64,000 nt of DNA from Burkholderia sp. WSM2232 (GTDB taxonomy: Bacteria > Pseudomonadota > Gammaproteobacteria > Burkholderiales > Burkholderiaceae): positions 186,001 to 250,000 of the forward strand of contig NZ_KI421432.1 of assembly GCF_000472545.1 (NCBI RefSeq). The letters run 5' to 3'. The translations under genes and the position numbers were made by a program. Below the pieces are notes generated by a model. The model had not been told where the DNA came from, did not search any database, and worked only from the letters and a program-made list of their open reading frames with translations. Of the stretch, positions 35,546-43,584 are shown in pieces (the stretch's first letter is position 1; each line of letters opens with the position of its first letter).

Positions 35546-36205
35546 ATGCGTGAACTGTTTCCCCTGTTGCTCCAAGGCACGCTCGTGACGGTCGAGATTG
35601 CCGCCTTCGCAACCGTGCTCGCCATCGTCATGGCGTTCGTTGCCACGGCGGCCAAGCTCGCGCCGTGGGCGCCGCTGCGCTGGCTTGGCAATGCCTACGT
35701 CGAGATCTTTCGCGGCACCTCGTTGCTCGTGCAACTATTCTGGTTTTTCTTCGTGCTGCCGCTGCCGCCGTTTCGCATCGAGATGACACCGTTCACGGTC
35801 GCCGTTGTCGGACTGGGTTTGCATTACGGCGCATACGGTTCCGAGATTCTGCGCGGCGCATTGCGTTCGGTGCCAGGTGGACAATTCGAGGCCGCGCTCG
35901 CGCTGAACATGTCGCCGCTCACGCGCATGCGCCGCATCGTGCTGCCGCAAGCGATGATCAACGCGCTGCCGCCCGCCACCAATCTGATGATCGAGTTGCT
36001 CAAAGGTACTTCGCTGGTCTCGCTCATCACGCTGTCGGACCTGACGTTTCGCGCGCGGCAGTTGGACGAGGCGACCTTCAAAACCGCCGAAATCTTCATG
36101 CTGACACTCGTGATCTACTTCGTGCTCGCACAGATTCTGGTCGCGTTGATGCGGCACTTCGAGCGCCGCGTGAGCCACGGCATTCTCCAGAGGGCCGCCC
36201 GATGA
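35546..36205 (+). CDS. ehuC: Ectoine/hydroxyectoine ABC importer, permease EhuC
   Basis: A 219-residue HisM-type permease with about five membrane helices and the EAA loop 'EAALALNMSPLTRMRRIVLP'. 'YVEIFRGTSLLVQLFWFFF' is the family N-terminal block. The start ATG at 35546 follows GCGAGGAA. The stop overlaps the ehuD start (ATGA), so both permeases are coupled. Confidence 0.92.
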   Translation: MRELFPLLLQGTLVTVEIAAFATVLAIVMAFVATAAKLAPWAPLRWLGNAYVEIFRGTSLLVQLFWFFFVLPLPPFRIEMTPFTVAVVGLGLHYGAYGSEILRGALRSVPGGQFEAALALNMSPLTRMRRIVLPQAMINALPPATNLMIELLKGTSLVSLITLSDLTFRARQLDEATFKTAEIFMLTLVIYFVLAQILVALMRHFERRVSHGILQRAAR

Positions 36206-36861
36206 ACAGCTTCTTCGATCTGCATTACGCCGAGCAGATTCTGCCTGCGCTGCTGCGCGCGTCGATCTACACCATCCTCATCACGCTCGTGGGTTTCGCC
36301 ATCGCGCTGGTGCTGGGGCTCGTTCTCGCCGTGCTGCGGCGCAGCCACGTCAAGGCGGTGTCGCGCACAGTCGGCTTCATAGTCGAATTCATTCGCAGCA
36401 CGCCTTTGCTGATTCAGGTGTACGTATTGTTTTATGTGCTGCCGGTGTACGGCATCACGATGTCCGCGTTGACGGCAGGCACGGTCGGCATTGCGCTGCA
36501 TTACGCGTGCTACACGTCGGAGGTGTATCGCGCGGGCCTGAACGGCGTGGCGCGCGGCCAGTGGGAAGCGGCTTGCGCGTTGTCGCTGTCGCCGTGGCGC
36601 ACCTACAGCGGCGTGATTCTGCCGCAGGCGATCCGCCCGGTGATTCCCGCGCTCGGCAACTATCTGGTGGCGATGTTCAAGGACACGCCCGTGCTCTCGG
36701 CAATCACCGTCGTTGAATTGATGCAGCAGGCCAAGAACATTGGCTCCGAGACGTTCCGCTATCTCGAGCCGATCACGCTCGCAGGCATTTTCTTCCTGCT
36801 GATCAGCGTGAGCTTCGCGCAACTCGTGCGGCGGCTCGAATACGGTCTGAGGTTGCCATGA
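36202..36861 (+). CDS. ehuD: Ectoine/hydroxyectoine ABC importer, permease EhuD
   Basis: A 219-residue second HisM-type permease. The EAA loop is 'EAACALSLSPWRTYSGVILP' and 'FIRSTPLLIQVYVLFYVLP' is the N-terminal block. It pairs with EhuC to form the membrane channel. Coupled at both ends by ATGA overlaps with ehuC and ehuA. Confidence 0.92.
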   Translation: MNSFFDLHYAEQILPALLRASIYTILITLVGFAIALVLGLVLAVLRRSHVKAVSRTVGFIVEFIRSTPLLIQVYVLFYVLPVYGITMSALTAGTVGIALHYACYTSEVYRAGLNGVARGQWEAACALSLSPWRTYSGVILPQAIRPVIPALGNYLVAMFKDTPVLSAITVVELMQQAKNIGSETFRYLEPITLAGIFFLLISVSFAQLVRRLEYGLRLP

Positions 36862-37751
36862 CCGTGAAGACCGACCTCGATGCCCTTACCCCGCCGCATT
36901 CGGCCTTATCCGTGGAGAACCCGATGAAACGAGACGATCCCGCTTCCGTACTGGAGCCTCAGGCCGCCGCGCCGGGCGAGGCGCCCATGGTGCGCTTCGT
37001 CGGTGTGACCAAGCGCTACGGCACGCTCACGGTGCTCGACGAACTCGACCTCGACATTGGCCGCAACGAGAAAGTGGCGATCATCGGCCCGAGCGGATCG
37101 GGCAAATCCACGCTGCTGCGCGTGCTGATGACGCTCGACCCGCTGACGGACGGCATGATCGAAGTGGACGGCGAGCCGCTCACGCATATGCGCAAGAACG
37201 GCCAACTGGTGCCCGCATCGCTGAAGCATTTGCGGCGGGTGCGCAGCAAGATAGGCATGGTGTTTCAGAGCTTCAATCTGTTCCCGCACATGACGGCGCT
37301 CGCCAACACGATAGAAGCGCCGATGCAGGTGCTCGGCCTCTCACGCAAGGAAGCGACCGAGCGGGCGCGCGATCTGCTGTCGCTCGTCGGGCTCGAGGAC
37401 AAGTGCAATCACTACCCGTCGCAATTGTCGGGCGGCCAGCAGCAGCGCGTGGCAATTGCGCGGGCGCTCGCCATGCGGCCCAAGGTCATGCTGTTCGACG
37501 AAGTGACTTCCGCGCTCGACCCCGAGTTGTGCGGCGAAGTGCTGAATGTGATTCGCCGGCTGGGCAGCGAGCACAACCTGACCATGCTGATGGTGACGCA
37601 CCAGATGGGCTTCGCGCGAGAATTCGCGGACCGTGTGTGCTTTTTCTCGCAAGGCAAGATCATCGAGCAGGGTCCGCCGCAGCAGTTCTTCAGCGCGCCG
37701 CAGCATGAACGCACACAGCAGTTCCTGCGCGCGGTGAAGGAAGCGGTGTAG
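36858..37751 (+). CDS. ehuA: Ectoine/hydroxyectoine ABC importer, ATPase
   Basis: A 297-residue ABC ATPase: Walker A 'GPSGSGKST', signature 'LSGGQQQRVAIARAL', Walker B 'VMLFDEVTSALD' and the switch histidine in 'MVTHQMGFA'. About 40 residues precede the domain; an internal ATG at 36924 could be used instead, but the ATGA overlap with ehuD favours 36858. The order ehuB-C-D-A places the ATPase last. Confidence 0.92.
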   Translation: MTVKTDLDALTPPHSALSVENPMKRDDPASVLEPQAAAPGEAPMVRFVGVTKRYGTLTVLDELDLDIGRNEKVAIIGPSGSGKSTLLRVLMTLDPLTDGMIEVDGEPLTHMRKNGQLVPASLKHLRRVRSKIGMVFQSFNLFPHMTALANTIEAPMQVLGLSRKEATERARDLLSLVGLEDKCNHYPSQLSGGQQQRVAIARALAMRPKVMLFDEVTSALDPELCGEVLNVIRRLGSEHNLTMLMVTHQMGFAREFADRVCFFSQGKIIEQGPPQQFFSAPQHERTQQFLRAVKEAV

Positions 37752-37828
37752 CAAAGCAGCGCGTGCCACGCTGCGTCGGGCAATCATGCGATTATCGGGC
37801 CCACGCGGTGCGCGCCTTTGACGCCGTT

Positions 37829-39232
37829 TCAGGCGGTGCCGCGTCGGCCGCGTGCGATTTCGTCACCGGCGTCGTGCGGCAGGCGCGCGGTGACCGGAAT
37901 CGATAGAAACGAGAATAGGCCCACCACAACGAAAGCCGGCCAGAAGTCGGAGAACACGATGCGCGCATGGCCCTGCAGGTTGTGCGAAATCTGCAGCACG
38001 AGGCCGGCAATGGTCACGCCAAGCCCGAGCGAAATCTGCTGGATCACACTGGCCACGCTGGTTGCACGGCCCACGTCGCGGCTCGGAATGTCGGCATACG
38101 CCAACGTGTTGAGCGAAGTGAACTGAAGCGACGGAAAGAAGCCGCCAAACAGCACCACGCACCAGATCAGCCAGTGCGGCGTGCCGGGAAAGAACAGTCC
38201 GTAGATGGCGATGGCCACTCCCGCGCAGCCCGCGTTGAACATGAGCACGGTGCGAAAGCCAAACCGCTCCAGTATGCGCGGGGCCGCCGCCTTCATGAAA
38301 ATTGAACCGAACGCCGACGCGCAGGTGATCGACCCTGACACGAACGCCGTCATGCGGAGCCCTTCCTGCAACGCAAGCGGCAACAGAAATGGCACCGCGC
38401 CCAAACCGATGCGAAACAGCGACCCGCCCGCCACGCTTGCGTGAAAGCTGGGAATGCGCAGCAGCCGCAGATCGAGCACCGGCATGTCCACGCGATTCGC
38501 GTACAGCACGTAGAACACGAGCAGCACGACGCCGACGGCGCACATGCCGGCCGACACCGCGTTCGGCACCAGTTCGCCGCCCACGAGCGAAAGCCCGAGC
38601 ATGAACAGCGACGCGCCGCTCGCGGACAACAGAAAGCCGATCCAGTCGAGCGGGCCGGGATGCGCTTCCCGCACATTGGCAATGTGCCTGTTGGCAAGCC
38701 AGATGCCGAGCAGGCCGATCGGAATGTTGACGAAGAAAATCAGGCGCCAATGCAGATAGGTCGTGATGAAGCCGCCGAGCGGCGGACCGACCACCGGCCC
38801 GAGCAGCGCGGGCACCGTCAGATAATTGACCGCGCGTATGAAGTCCGACTTCGGCACCGAACGGAAGATGATGATGCGGCCCACGGGAACCATCATCGCG
38901 CCGCCAATGCCTTGCACGAAGCGCGCGACCACGAACATGCCGAGCGAAGTGGACGCCGCGCACATCAGCGAGCCGGCCATGAAAATGCCGATGGCTGTGC
39001 GAAACACGGTGCGCGACCCGAAGCGGTCCGCAACCCAGCCGCAAATTGGAATGAACACGCCGAGGCCGATCACATACGCGGTGACGGCGAGCTTCAGAGT
39101 GATGGGGTCCTGGCCCAGATCGCGGGCCAGCACGGGCAGCGACGTCACGATGACCGTGCCGTCCACGTTTTCCATGAACATCGCGCACGCGACGATCAGC
39201 GGAACGATGAAAGCGCCTAAAGCGAAGGGCAT
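37829..39232 (-). CDS. MFS transporter, DHA2 (EmrB/QacA) type
   Basis: A 467-residue multi-helix exporter. 'CGWVADRFGSRTVFRTAI' is the motif A loop between helices 2 and 3, 'LLGPVVGPPLGGFITTYLHW' is motif C of drug exporters, and the overall pattern is that of 14-helix DHA2 proteins. The ATG at 39232 begins the first helix; upstream frame to 39382 has no helix. Convergent with ehuA but not obviously part of the ectoine locus. Substrate unknown. Confidence 0.88.
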   Translation of the reverse strand: MPFALGAFIVPLIVACAMFMENVDGTVIVTSLPVLARDLGQDPITLKLAVTAYVIGLGVFIPICGWVADRFGSRTVFRTAIGIFMAGSLMCAASTSLGMFVVARFVQGIGGAMMVPVGRIIIFRSVPKSDFIRAVNYLTVPALLGPVVGPPLGGFITTYLHWRLIFFVNIPIGLLGIWLANRHIANVREAHPGPLDWIGFLLSASGASLFMLGLSLVGGELVPNAVSAGMCAVGVVLLVFYVLYANRVDMPVLDLRLLRIPSFHASVAGGSLFRIGLGAVPFLLPLALQEGLRMTAFVSGSITCASAFGSIFMKAAAPRILERFGFRTVLMFNAGCAGVAIAIYGLFFPGTPHWLIWCVVLFGGFFPSLQFTSLNTLAYADIPSRDVGRATSVASVIQQISLGLGVTIAGLVLQISHNLQGHARIVFSDFWPAFVVVGLFSFLSIPVTARLPHDAGDEIARGRRGTA

Positions 39233-39348
39233 TGACGAGGCGACGGGTGAGGAAGCCGTCGATATAAAGCTTCGATTATGGCATTGCAGCGCAACGCGGG
39301 GGGCTGCGGTTGCCTCGCCCGACGCAAATGCAAGGGGCATGAAAGACG

Positions 39349-39373
39349 AAGAGCCGGCGTGGAGCCGGCTCTT
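39349..39373 (-). terminator. Hairpin terminator of the nucleotidyltransferase operon
   Basis: Perfect arms AAGAGCCGGC / GCCGGCTCTT with a 5-base loop. It lies 82 bases after the nucleotidyltransferase stop (39455, minus). A short TCTTTC follows on the minus strand. Confidence 0.7.
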
Positions 39374-39454
39374 CGCGTGCATCGCAAAGCTCGACGCGGT
39401 TCAGCACGAAGTCAACGAATGCTCAGCGCAAACTCAAAACAACTCGGCTCAAAC

Positions 39455-40219
39455 TCAGCGAGAAGCGCTGACGAGCGGCTGCAACTGCGGCAGGATTTCC
39501 GTAGTGGCGCGCGCTACGTCATTGGGAAAGTCGATCTCGATCCACGGAGCGCCGGTCACGTCGGCGGTGTCGAACACCTGGCTGCGCTCGAGCAGCAGAT
39601 CGCGCACCGCCTCCTCGTGCGGCATGTTCGCCCGGCCGCCGTCCACATAGCCTGCCACGATCTGCGCAAAACGCCGCGCCGTTTCTTCGCGAAAACGGAA
39701 GAAGCCCACGGACTCGCCAATGGTGTCGTATTCCAGATTCACCGCGAGCTGCTTGCGCAACTCCACCGGCACGCCGTCTTTCAGACACAGCTTGACGGGC
39801 TCGTCGCCGGCTTCGAAATCGCGGTCGATCAACAGGCGGTTGACCGTTTCGCCCGCCACCAGCGCGCTCAGAATGCGCTCGTCGTAGAGCACGTCGGCGT
39901 CCATCAGCAGCACGTCGCCGCCCCGCGTGAGCGCCTCGGCCACCGTGTGCACCGTGAGCACGCTGCCCAGGTCGTAGCGCGTGTTGAGCACCGTTTCCAC
40001 CTTGTGCGGCCAGTTGATGCGCACCAGTTCCCCCTGCACCGACTCCGGCTGAAAGCCGAGCGCCAGCACGACTTCGGTCACGCCGGCGGTTTCGAGCATT
40101 TGCAGATGCCGTTCGAGCAGGCTCATGCCGTCGAACTGCAACAGGCATTTCGGGAACTGGGCTTCCGGCGGTTGCTGGAGACGCAGGCCGAGGCCCGCAG
40201 CGAGGATGATGGCACGCAT
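39455..40219 (-). CDS. Sugar-phosphate/phosphocholine-type nucleotidyltransferase
   Basis: A 254-residue NTP transferase of the GT-A fold. The nucleotide loop 'ILAAGLGLRLQ' starts at residue 5, 'FPKCLLQFDG' follows, and 'LLMDADVLYD' carries the metal-binding aspartates. It resembles LicC-type (phosphocholine) cytidylyltransferases and MobA-like enzymes. As the partner of a CDP-alcohol phosphatidyltransferase it probably makes the CDP-activated alcohol that the latter uses. Last gene of a four-gene operon, 27 bases after the flippase-like gene. Confidence 0.8.
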   Translation of the reverse strand: MRAIILAAGLGLRLQQPPEAQFPKCLLQFDGMSLLERHLQMLETAGVTEVVLALGFQPESVQGELVRINWPHKVETVLNTRYDLGSVLTVHTVAEALTRGGDVLLMDADVLYDERILSALVAGETVNRLLIDRDFEAGDEPVKLCLKDGVPVELRKQLAVNLEYDTIGESVGFFRFREETARRFAQIVAGYVDGGRANMPHEEAVRDLLLERSQVFDTADVTGAPWIEIDFPNDVARATTEILPQLQPLVSASR

Positions 40220-40246
40220 GCGCGGTCCTTTGAAAAGATACGGAGT

Positions 40247-41275
40247 TTAATCGACGGCGGGAACGCGCCCAAGGGCACGCCGCCGTTGCCAGCTTCGTTC
40301 GCTGAAATGCAAGACCAGCAGGCCCGGCAAGCCTAGCAGGATTTCGCGCGCGCGCTTGGCGAGCGACAGCGCTAGCGCCGCGTCGGGCGGCAAACCCACC
40401 AGCGGAGCAAGCAGCAGATAGCCGCCTTCCTGCACGCCGAGCGAGCCCGGAATCATGAAGGCCGCGCCGCGAATCGCCTGCCCCAGGCTTTCGAGCAGCA
40501 GAGCATCGACCCAGTCCACGGGATGACCGAGAAAGCGCAGTGCAAGCCACACTTCCACCGTGCCGACAATCCAGCCCGCGAGGCTGAACGCGAAGCTCGC
40601 GGCCACGCGGGCGCGCTCGCGGTACATGGCCTGCACGGCGGCGTCGACGGCTTCGGCGCGCGTCATCAGTCCCGACCAGTCGCGCTTGCCGAATACCTTG
40701 GACAGCACGCCCAGCAGGCGGCCGAACAGTCCGCGCCGCTGCGCGTAATAGAAGCCGACGATCATGCCGCCCAGCACGGCCGTTGCAATGAGCGTTGCGG
40801 TTCGCAGGTCGTGCAGCGCGCCGTGAGCGGCGTAGGCGCCAAACATCAGCAGGCCGAACAGCGCGAAGATGATCTGCGCGAGCGCCTGCGCCGTCGTGCT
40901 CACGGTAATGGCGGCTGCCGCGTCGCGCATGCGCATGCCGCGTTGCGACAGTTGCCGCACCATCACGACCGGTCCGCCGATCTGGCCGGCCGGCAGCAGG
41001 CTGTTCACGGATTCGCCGATCCAGCGCGCGAACAGCGCGTCGCGCACCGGCAGAGGCTCATGCGCCTGGGCGTTGTTGTCGCGATGTCGCGGCAGCAGCG
41101 TCGAGATCGCGCCTGCGTCGAGCGCGAGCGGCACGACATGGAAGGCCGCCACGAGCGCGAGCCCCCAGCCGGCCGCGAGCAGCGTGGACGCAACCGAACC
41201 GAAGCCCTGCCATGCGAGCAGGCCGACAAAGAGCGCCGTGCCGATCGACAGCAGAATCAGGGCCGCCCGAGTCAT
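40247..41275 (-). CDS. Lysylphosphatidylglycerol-synthase-TM / HpnL-like membrane protein
   Basis: A 342-residue membrane protein with about eight helices of the UPF0104/LPG_synthase_TM family (the flippase-like half of MprF; HpnL in hopanoid loci). Indicative parts are 'LLPAGQIGGPVVMVRQLSQRG' (in part), 'MIPGSLGVQEGGYLLLAPLV' and 'ALSLAKRAREILLGLPGLL'. The soluble aminoacyl-transfer domain is absent. The ATG at 41275 overlaps the oxygenase stop (ATGA). Likely role: moving or handling the lipid made by the operon. Confidence 0.8.
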   Translation of the reverse strand: MTRAALILLSIGTALFVGLLAWQGFGSVASTLLAAGWGLALVAAFHVVPLALDAGAISTLLPRHRDNNAQAHEPLPVRDALFARWIGESVNSLLPAGQIGGPVVMVRQLSQRGMRMRDAAAAITVSTTAQALAQIIFALFGLLMFGAYAAHGALHDLRTATLIATAVLGGMIVGFYYAQRRGLFGRLLGVLSKVFGKRDWSGLMTRAEAVDAAVQAMYRERARVAASFAFSLAGWIVGTVEVWLALRFLGHPVDWVDALLLESLGQAIRGAAFMIPGSLGVQEGGYLLLAPLVGLPPDAALALSLAKRAREILLGLPGLLVLHFSERSWQRRRALGRVPAVD

Positions 41276-42102
41276 GTGCGGTCCTCGCCGCGGCTGTTGC
41301 CCCGGGTCATTTGACGGAACACCTGGCGGAAGCCGAAATACGCAATGGCGTCTTTCATGTTCGAAATCAGGCGGCGCCACGGGCGCATGTTCGGGTCCGT
41401 GACGTATTCGAACGTCAGGGACACGCGCATTTCGTTCGGGCCGGCCGGCGTGATGCGATGGCGCAGCTTGTCGCCGTCGAAGAACACGAGGCCGCCCGGC
41501 GGGATCTGCACCGAGCCGGGTTGATCCGGTACATCCGGGTTGCGCGTATGCAGTTCGTAGTCGAGCCGGCACGACGATTCGTCGATCACGCCTAACAGCA
41601 GCGTGTAGCGGCGGCCGTCGTAATACGAAGTATCGTAGTGCCAGCCGATGTGGTCGCCCGGCCGCGTGTAGTAATAGAGCGCGTAGGCGTGCGGGTCGTC
41701 CGCCGGCGAGACTTGCAGCTTGTCGCCGCTCAGTTGCTCCAGCCAGCCGATCAGTTCCTTCGAGCGATACAGTTCGGCGATGAACGGCGCAAGACGGTCG
41801 ATGGTATGACGGCTCACGCTGCCGCCCTGCTTGTGGCCCGGCAGGTAATTGCGGTTCACTTCGTCGAGCAGCGCACGCGCGCTGTGCACGAGCTGCGCGG
41901 TGACTTCGGGCGCGAGGAAGTCCTCCATATAGAGGAACGCGCCCTGGTCGGCAAAGTCCTTGCGCAGGCGCGGATTGTCGAACGTGCGCGTGCGGCTAGC
42001 GACCGCGCGGTCGGCGTCGGGCGCTGCGGCCTGCTCCAGCGCAGCGACGGACGATTCCCGGGTGATCGATGCGCTCACGTCGTCTTCGGCGTGTGTACTC
42101 AT
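41272..42102 (-). CDS. Fe(II)/2-oxoglutarate-dependent oxygenase
   Basis: A 276-residue protein with the double-stranded beta-helix facial triad: His155 and Asp157 in 'HIGWHYDTSYYDG', His215 in 'DKLRHRITPAG', and Arg226 ('EMRVSLTFEY') for 2-oxoglutarate. Family members hydroxylate a bound small molecule, lipid or peptide. It overlaps the neighbouring genes by 4 bases on both sides, so it must act in the same pathway; hydroxylation of a lipid head group or acyl chain is the natural guess. Confidence 0.85.
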   Translation of the reverse strand: MSTHAEDDVSASITRESSVAALEQAAAPDADRAVASRTRTFDNPRLRKDFADQGAFLYMEDFLAPEVTAQLVHSARALLDEVNRNYLPGHKQGGSVSRHTIDRLAPFIAELYRSKELIGWLEQLSGDKLQVSPADDPHAYALYYYTRPGDHIGWHYDTSYYDGRRYTLLLGVIDESSCRLDYELHTRNPDVPDQPGSVQIPPGGLVFFDGDKLRHRITPAGPNEMRVSLTFEYVTDPNMRPWRRLISNMKDAIAYFGFRQVFRQMTRGNSRGEDRT

Positions 42103-42809
42103 TTGCCTGCCCAGACCTGACTCGTTTCTGAAGCCGCCGCGGCCGCCGTGGCCACCGCCGACGGCTTTGCGCTGCGGCGCACCACACGCCGGTAATCGAT
42201 CATGACCCACACGGCGAAAAGCGGCGCGCCGATAGAGGCAACCACGACGAACGGCAACACGACGCTCGTCAGCGTGACGATGGGCAGCAGGTACAGCACG
42301 TCTTCGGTTTCGAAGCCACCTACTGCCGCCTGTTTCGTGCCGGCCTTGCCCGCCATTTCCTCGATCCGCATGCGCAAGAAGAATATGAGCGCGACGGCGA
42401 CGCCGGCCACTGCACCGAGCCAGCCCGGCCCGACCACAAGGCCGGCGTGGTTCGATGCGCTCGCACCGACGCCCATGCCGACAAACAGCATGACGGTGAC
42501 GAGCGCGTCTGCTGCGAGATCGTAAAAATGACCGATCCGGCTCGTCTTGCCGCCGATGCGCGCGAGTTCGCCGTCGGTGTGATCGACGAAATTGGACAGC
42601 ACGATCAGCAGCGCGCCGGCATTGGTCCACGCAAAGCCGCCGCGCGCAAGGCAGAGCGCGCCGGCCACGCCGATCAAGAGGCGCAGCGTGGTCAGATGAT
42701 TGGGAGACACCCGCGTATTGACAAGCGGTACCACGAGCCAGCGGGCTAACCGCGCGTCCCAGGTTCTGGGCGGCGGTACGTTTATAGGAGTGTGCGGTCT
42801 TGAATTCAT
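42099..42809 (-). CDS. CDP-alcohol phosphatidyltransferase family protein
   Basis: A 236-residue integral membrane enzyme with the complete CDP-alcohol phosphotransferase motif: Asp76, Asp79-Gly80, Ala83-Arg84, Gly93, Asp97 and Asp101 in the spacing D-x2-DG-x2-AR-x8-G-x3-D-x3-D. It moves a phospho-alcohol from a CDP-activated donor to an acceptor. It is too diverged to name as PgsA, PssA or Pcs. First gene of the operon. No clear ribosome site precedes the ATG at 42809; a TATATT box lies 8 bases upstream. Confidence 0.85.
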   Translation of the reverse strand: MNSRPHTPINVPPPRTWDARLARWLVVPLVNTRVSPNHLTTLRLLIGVAGALCLARGGFAWTNAGALLIVLSNFVDHTDGELARIGGKTSRIGHFYDLAADALVTVMLFVGMGVGASASNHAGLVVGPGWLGAVAGVAVALIFFLRMRIEEMAGKAGTKQAAVGGFETEDVLYLLPIVTLTSVVLPFVVVASIGAPLFAVWVMIDYRRVVRRSAKPSAVATAAAAASETSQVWAGK

Positions 42810-43079
42810 AACCCGGAAATATATACGGGATCGCGAAAGATTGCTTTCTTCCCGTTAGTTTCTTTGCCGTGCCCCAAACTCGCCGCGGTCTTTGCGGAAG
42901 GCCCGCGCGTGAAGCAGGATTTGCCGAATCGCGCTAAAGTGCGGGTCCTGTTGCGCCTGCCCCGCCGAACCTCTTCGACGCGCGCCATCTTCGCGGGCTC
43001 GCCGGCCTGCGTCGGTCGCCGGGCCGCGCGTTGTGCACACACTACATTGCGCTATATCGAACCTGCCGCTGTCGAAGCT

Positions 43080-43550
43080 ATGAAACGCTTTTTCCCGCTT
43101 GCCGCTTCGTGTGCCGTTTCGCGTGCCGTCCGTTGCGCCGCCCTCGCGGTCGCGGCCGGCGCGCTGCCGCTTGCCGCCCATGCGGCTGCTCTGGACGCGC
43201 CGCTCGCGTGCAACGAAACCGGCCATCAGTTCATCGCCGATCTGGCCGTCCAGCAACTGATCGATCCGAAGCCCACGCGGGTCGAGAGCAACTCGATCAA
43301 TGCATTCTCACCCGCGCAAGGCGCGGACCTGAGCGCGTTCGGCTTCCACGTGTTCGCGGTGGTCGGCTACGAGAAGGACGATCCCATGTTTCGCGTGGGC
43401 GAGGGCGAGCCGGTGGCGCGCTCGGCCTATGGAGTGGTGGTGTTCGGGAGTGAATCGAAAGTGAGGAACGCGGTAACGGCGGCCGGCGGAACGGCGATCG
43501 TGCACCGCGTGGCGCCGCTCATTACGGCAATTTTCTGCAAGCGCAGTTGA
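43080..43550 (+). CDS. Secreted hypothetical protein
   Basis: A 156-residue protein with an N-terminal signal peptide ('MKRFFPLAASC', ending near 'LPLAAHAAAL', about residue 35). The mature part is about 120 residues with a predicted alternation of helix and strand and two or three cysteines ('LACNETGH', final 'IFCKRS') that may form a disulfide. I do not recognise a family. The ATG at 43080 is chosen because the signal peptide starts there. Divergent from the CDP-alcohol transferase operon. Confidence 0.75.
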   Translation: MKRFFPLAASCAVSRAVRCAALAVAAGALPLAAHAAALDAPLACNETGHQFIADLAVQQLIDPKPTRVESNSINAFSPAQGADLSAFGFHVFAVVGYEKDDPMFRVGEGEPVARSAYGVVVFGSESKVRNAVTAAGGTAIVHRVAPLITAIFCKRS

Positions 43551-43576
43551 GGCGGCGCATTCGGGCGCGCCGCCTC
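43549..43576. terminator. GC-rich hairpin between converging genes
   Basis: Arms GAGGCGGCGC / GCGCCGCCTC with an 8-base loop, overlapping the stop of the secreted protein gene and 9 bases before the phoX stop. There is no T run on either side, so it may be a weak or Rho-aided stop. Confidence 0.5.
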
Positions 43577-43584
43577 GCACGCCA

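Noticed and set aside
38441..39650. Plus-strand frames across the MFS gene and the gap to the nucleotidyltransferase
   Set aside because: Antisense to the MFS exporter and without ribosome sites or domain signals.
40247..42630. Extended minus frames joining the flippase-like gene and oxygenase to upstream sequence
   Set aside because: The extensions overlap neighbouring genes in other frames; ATGA overlaps mark the true starts.
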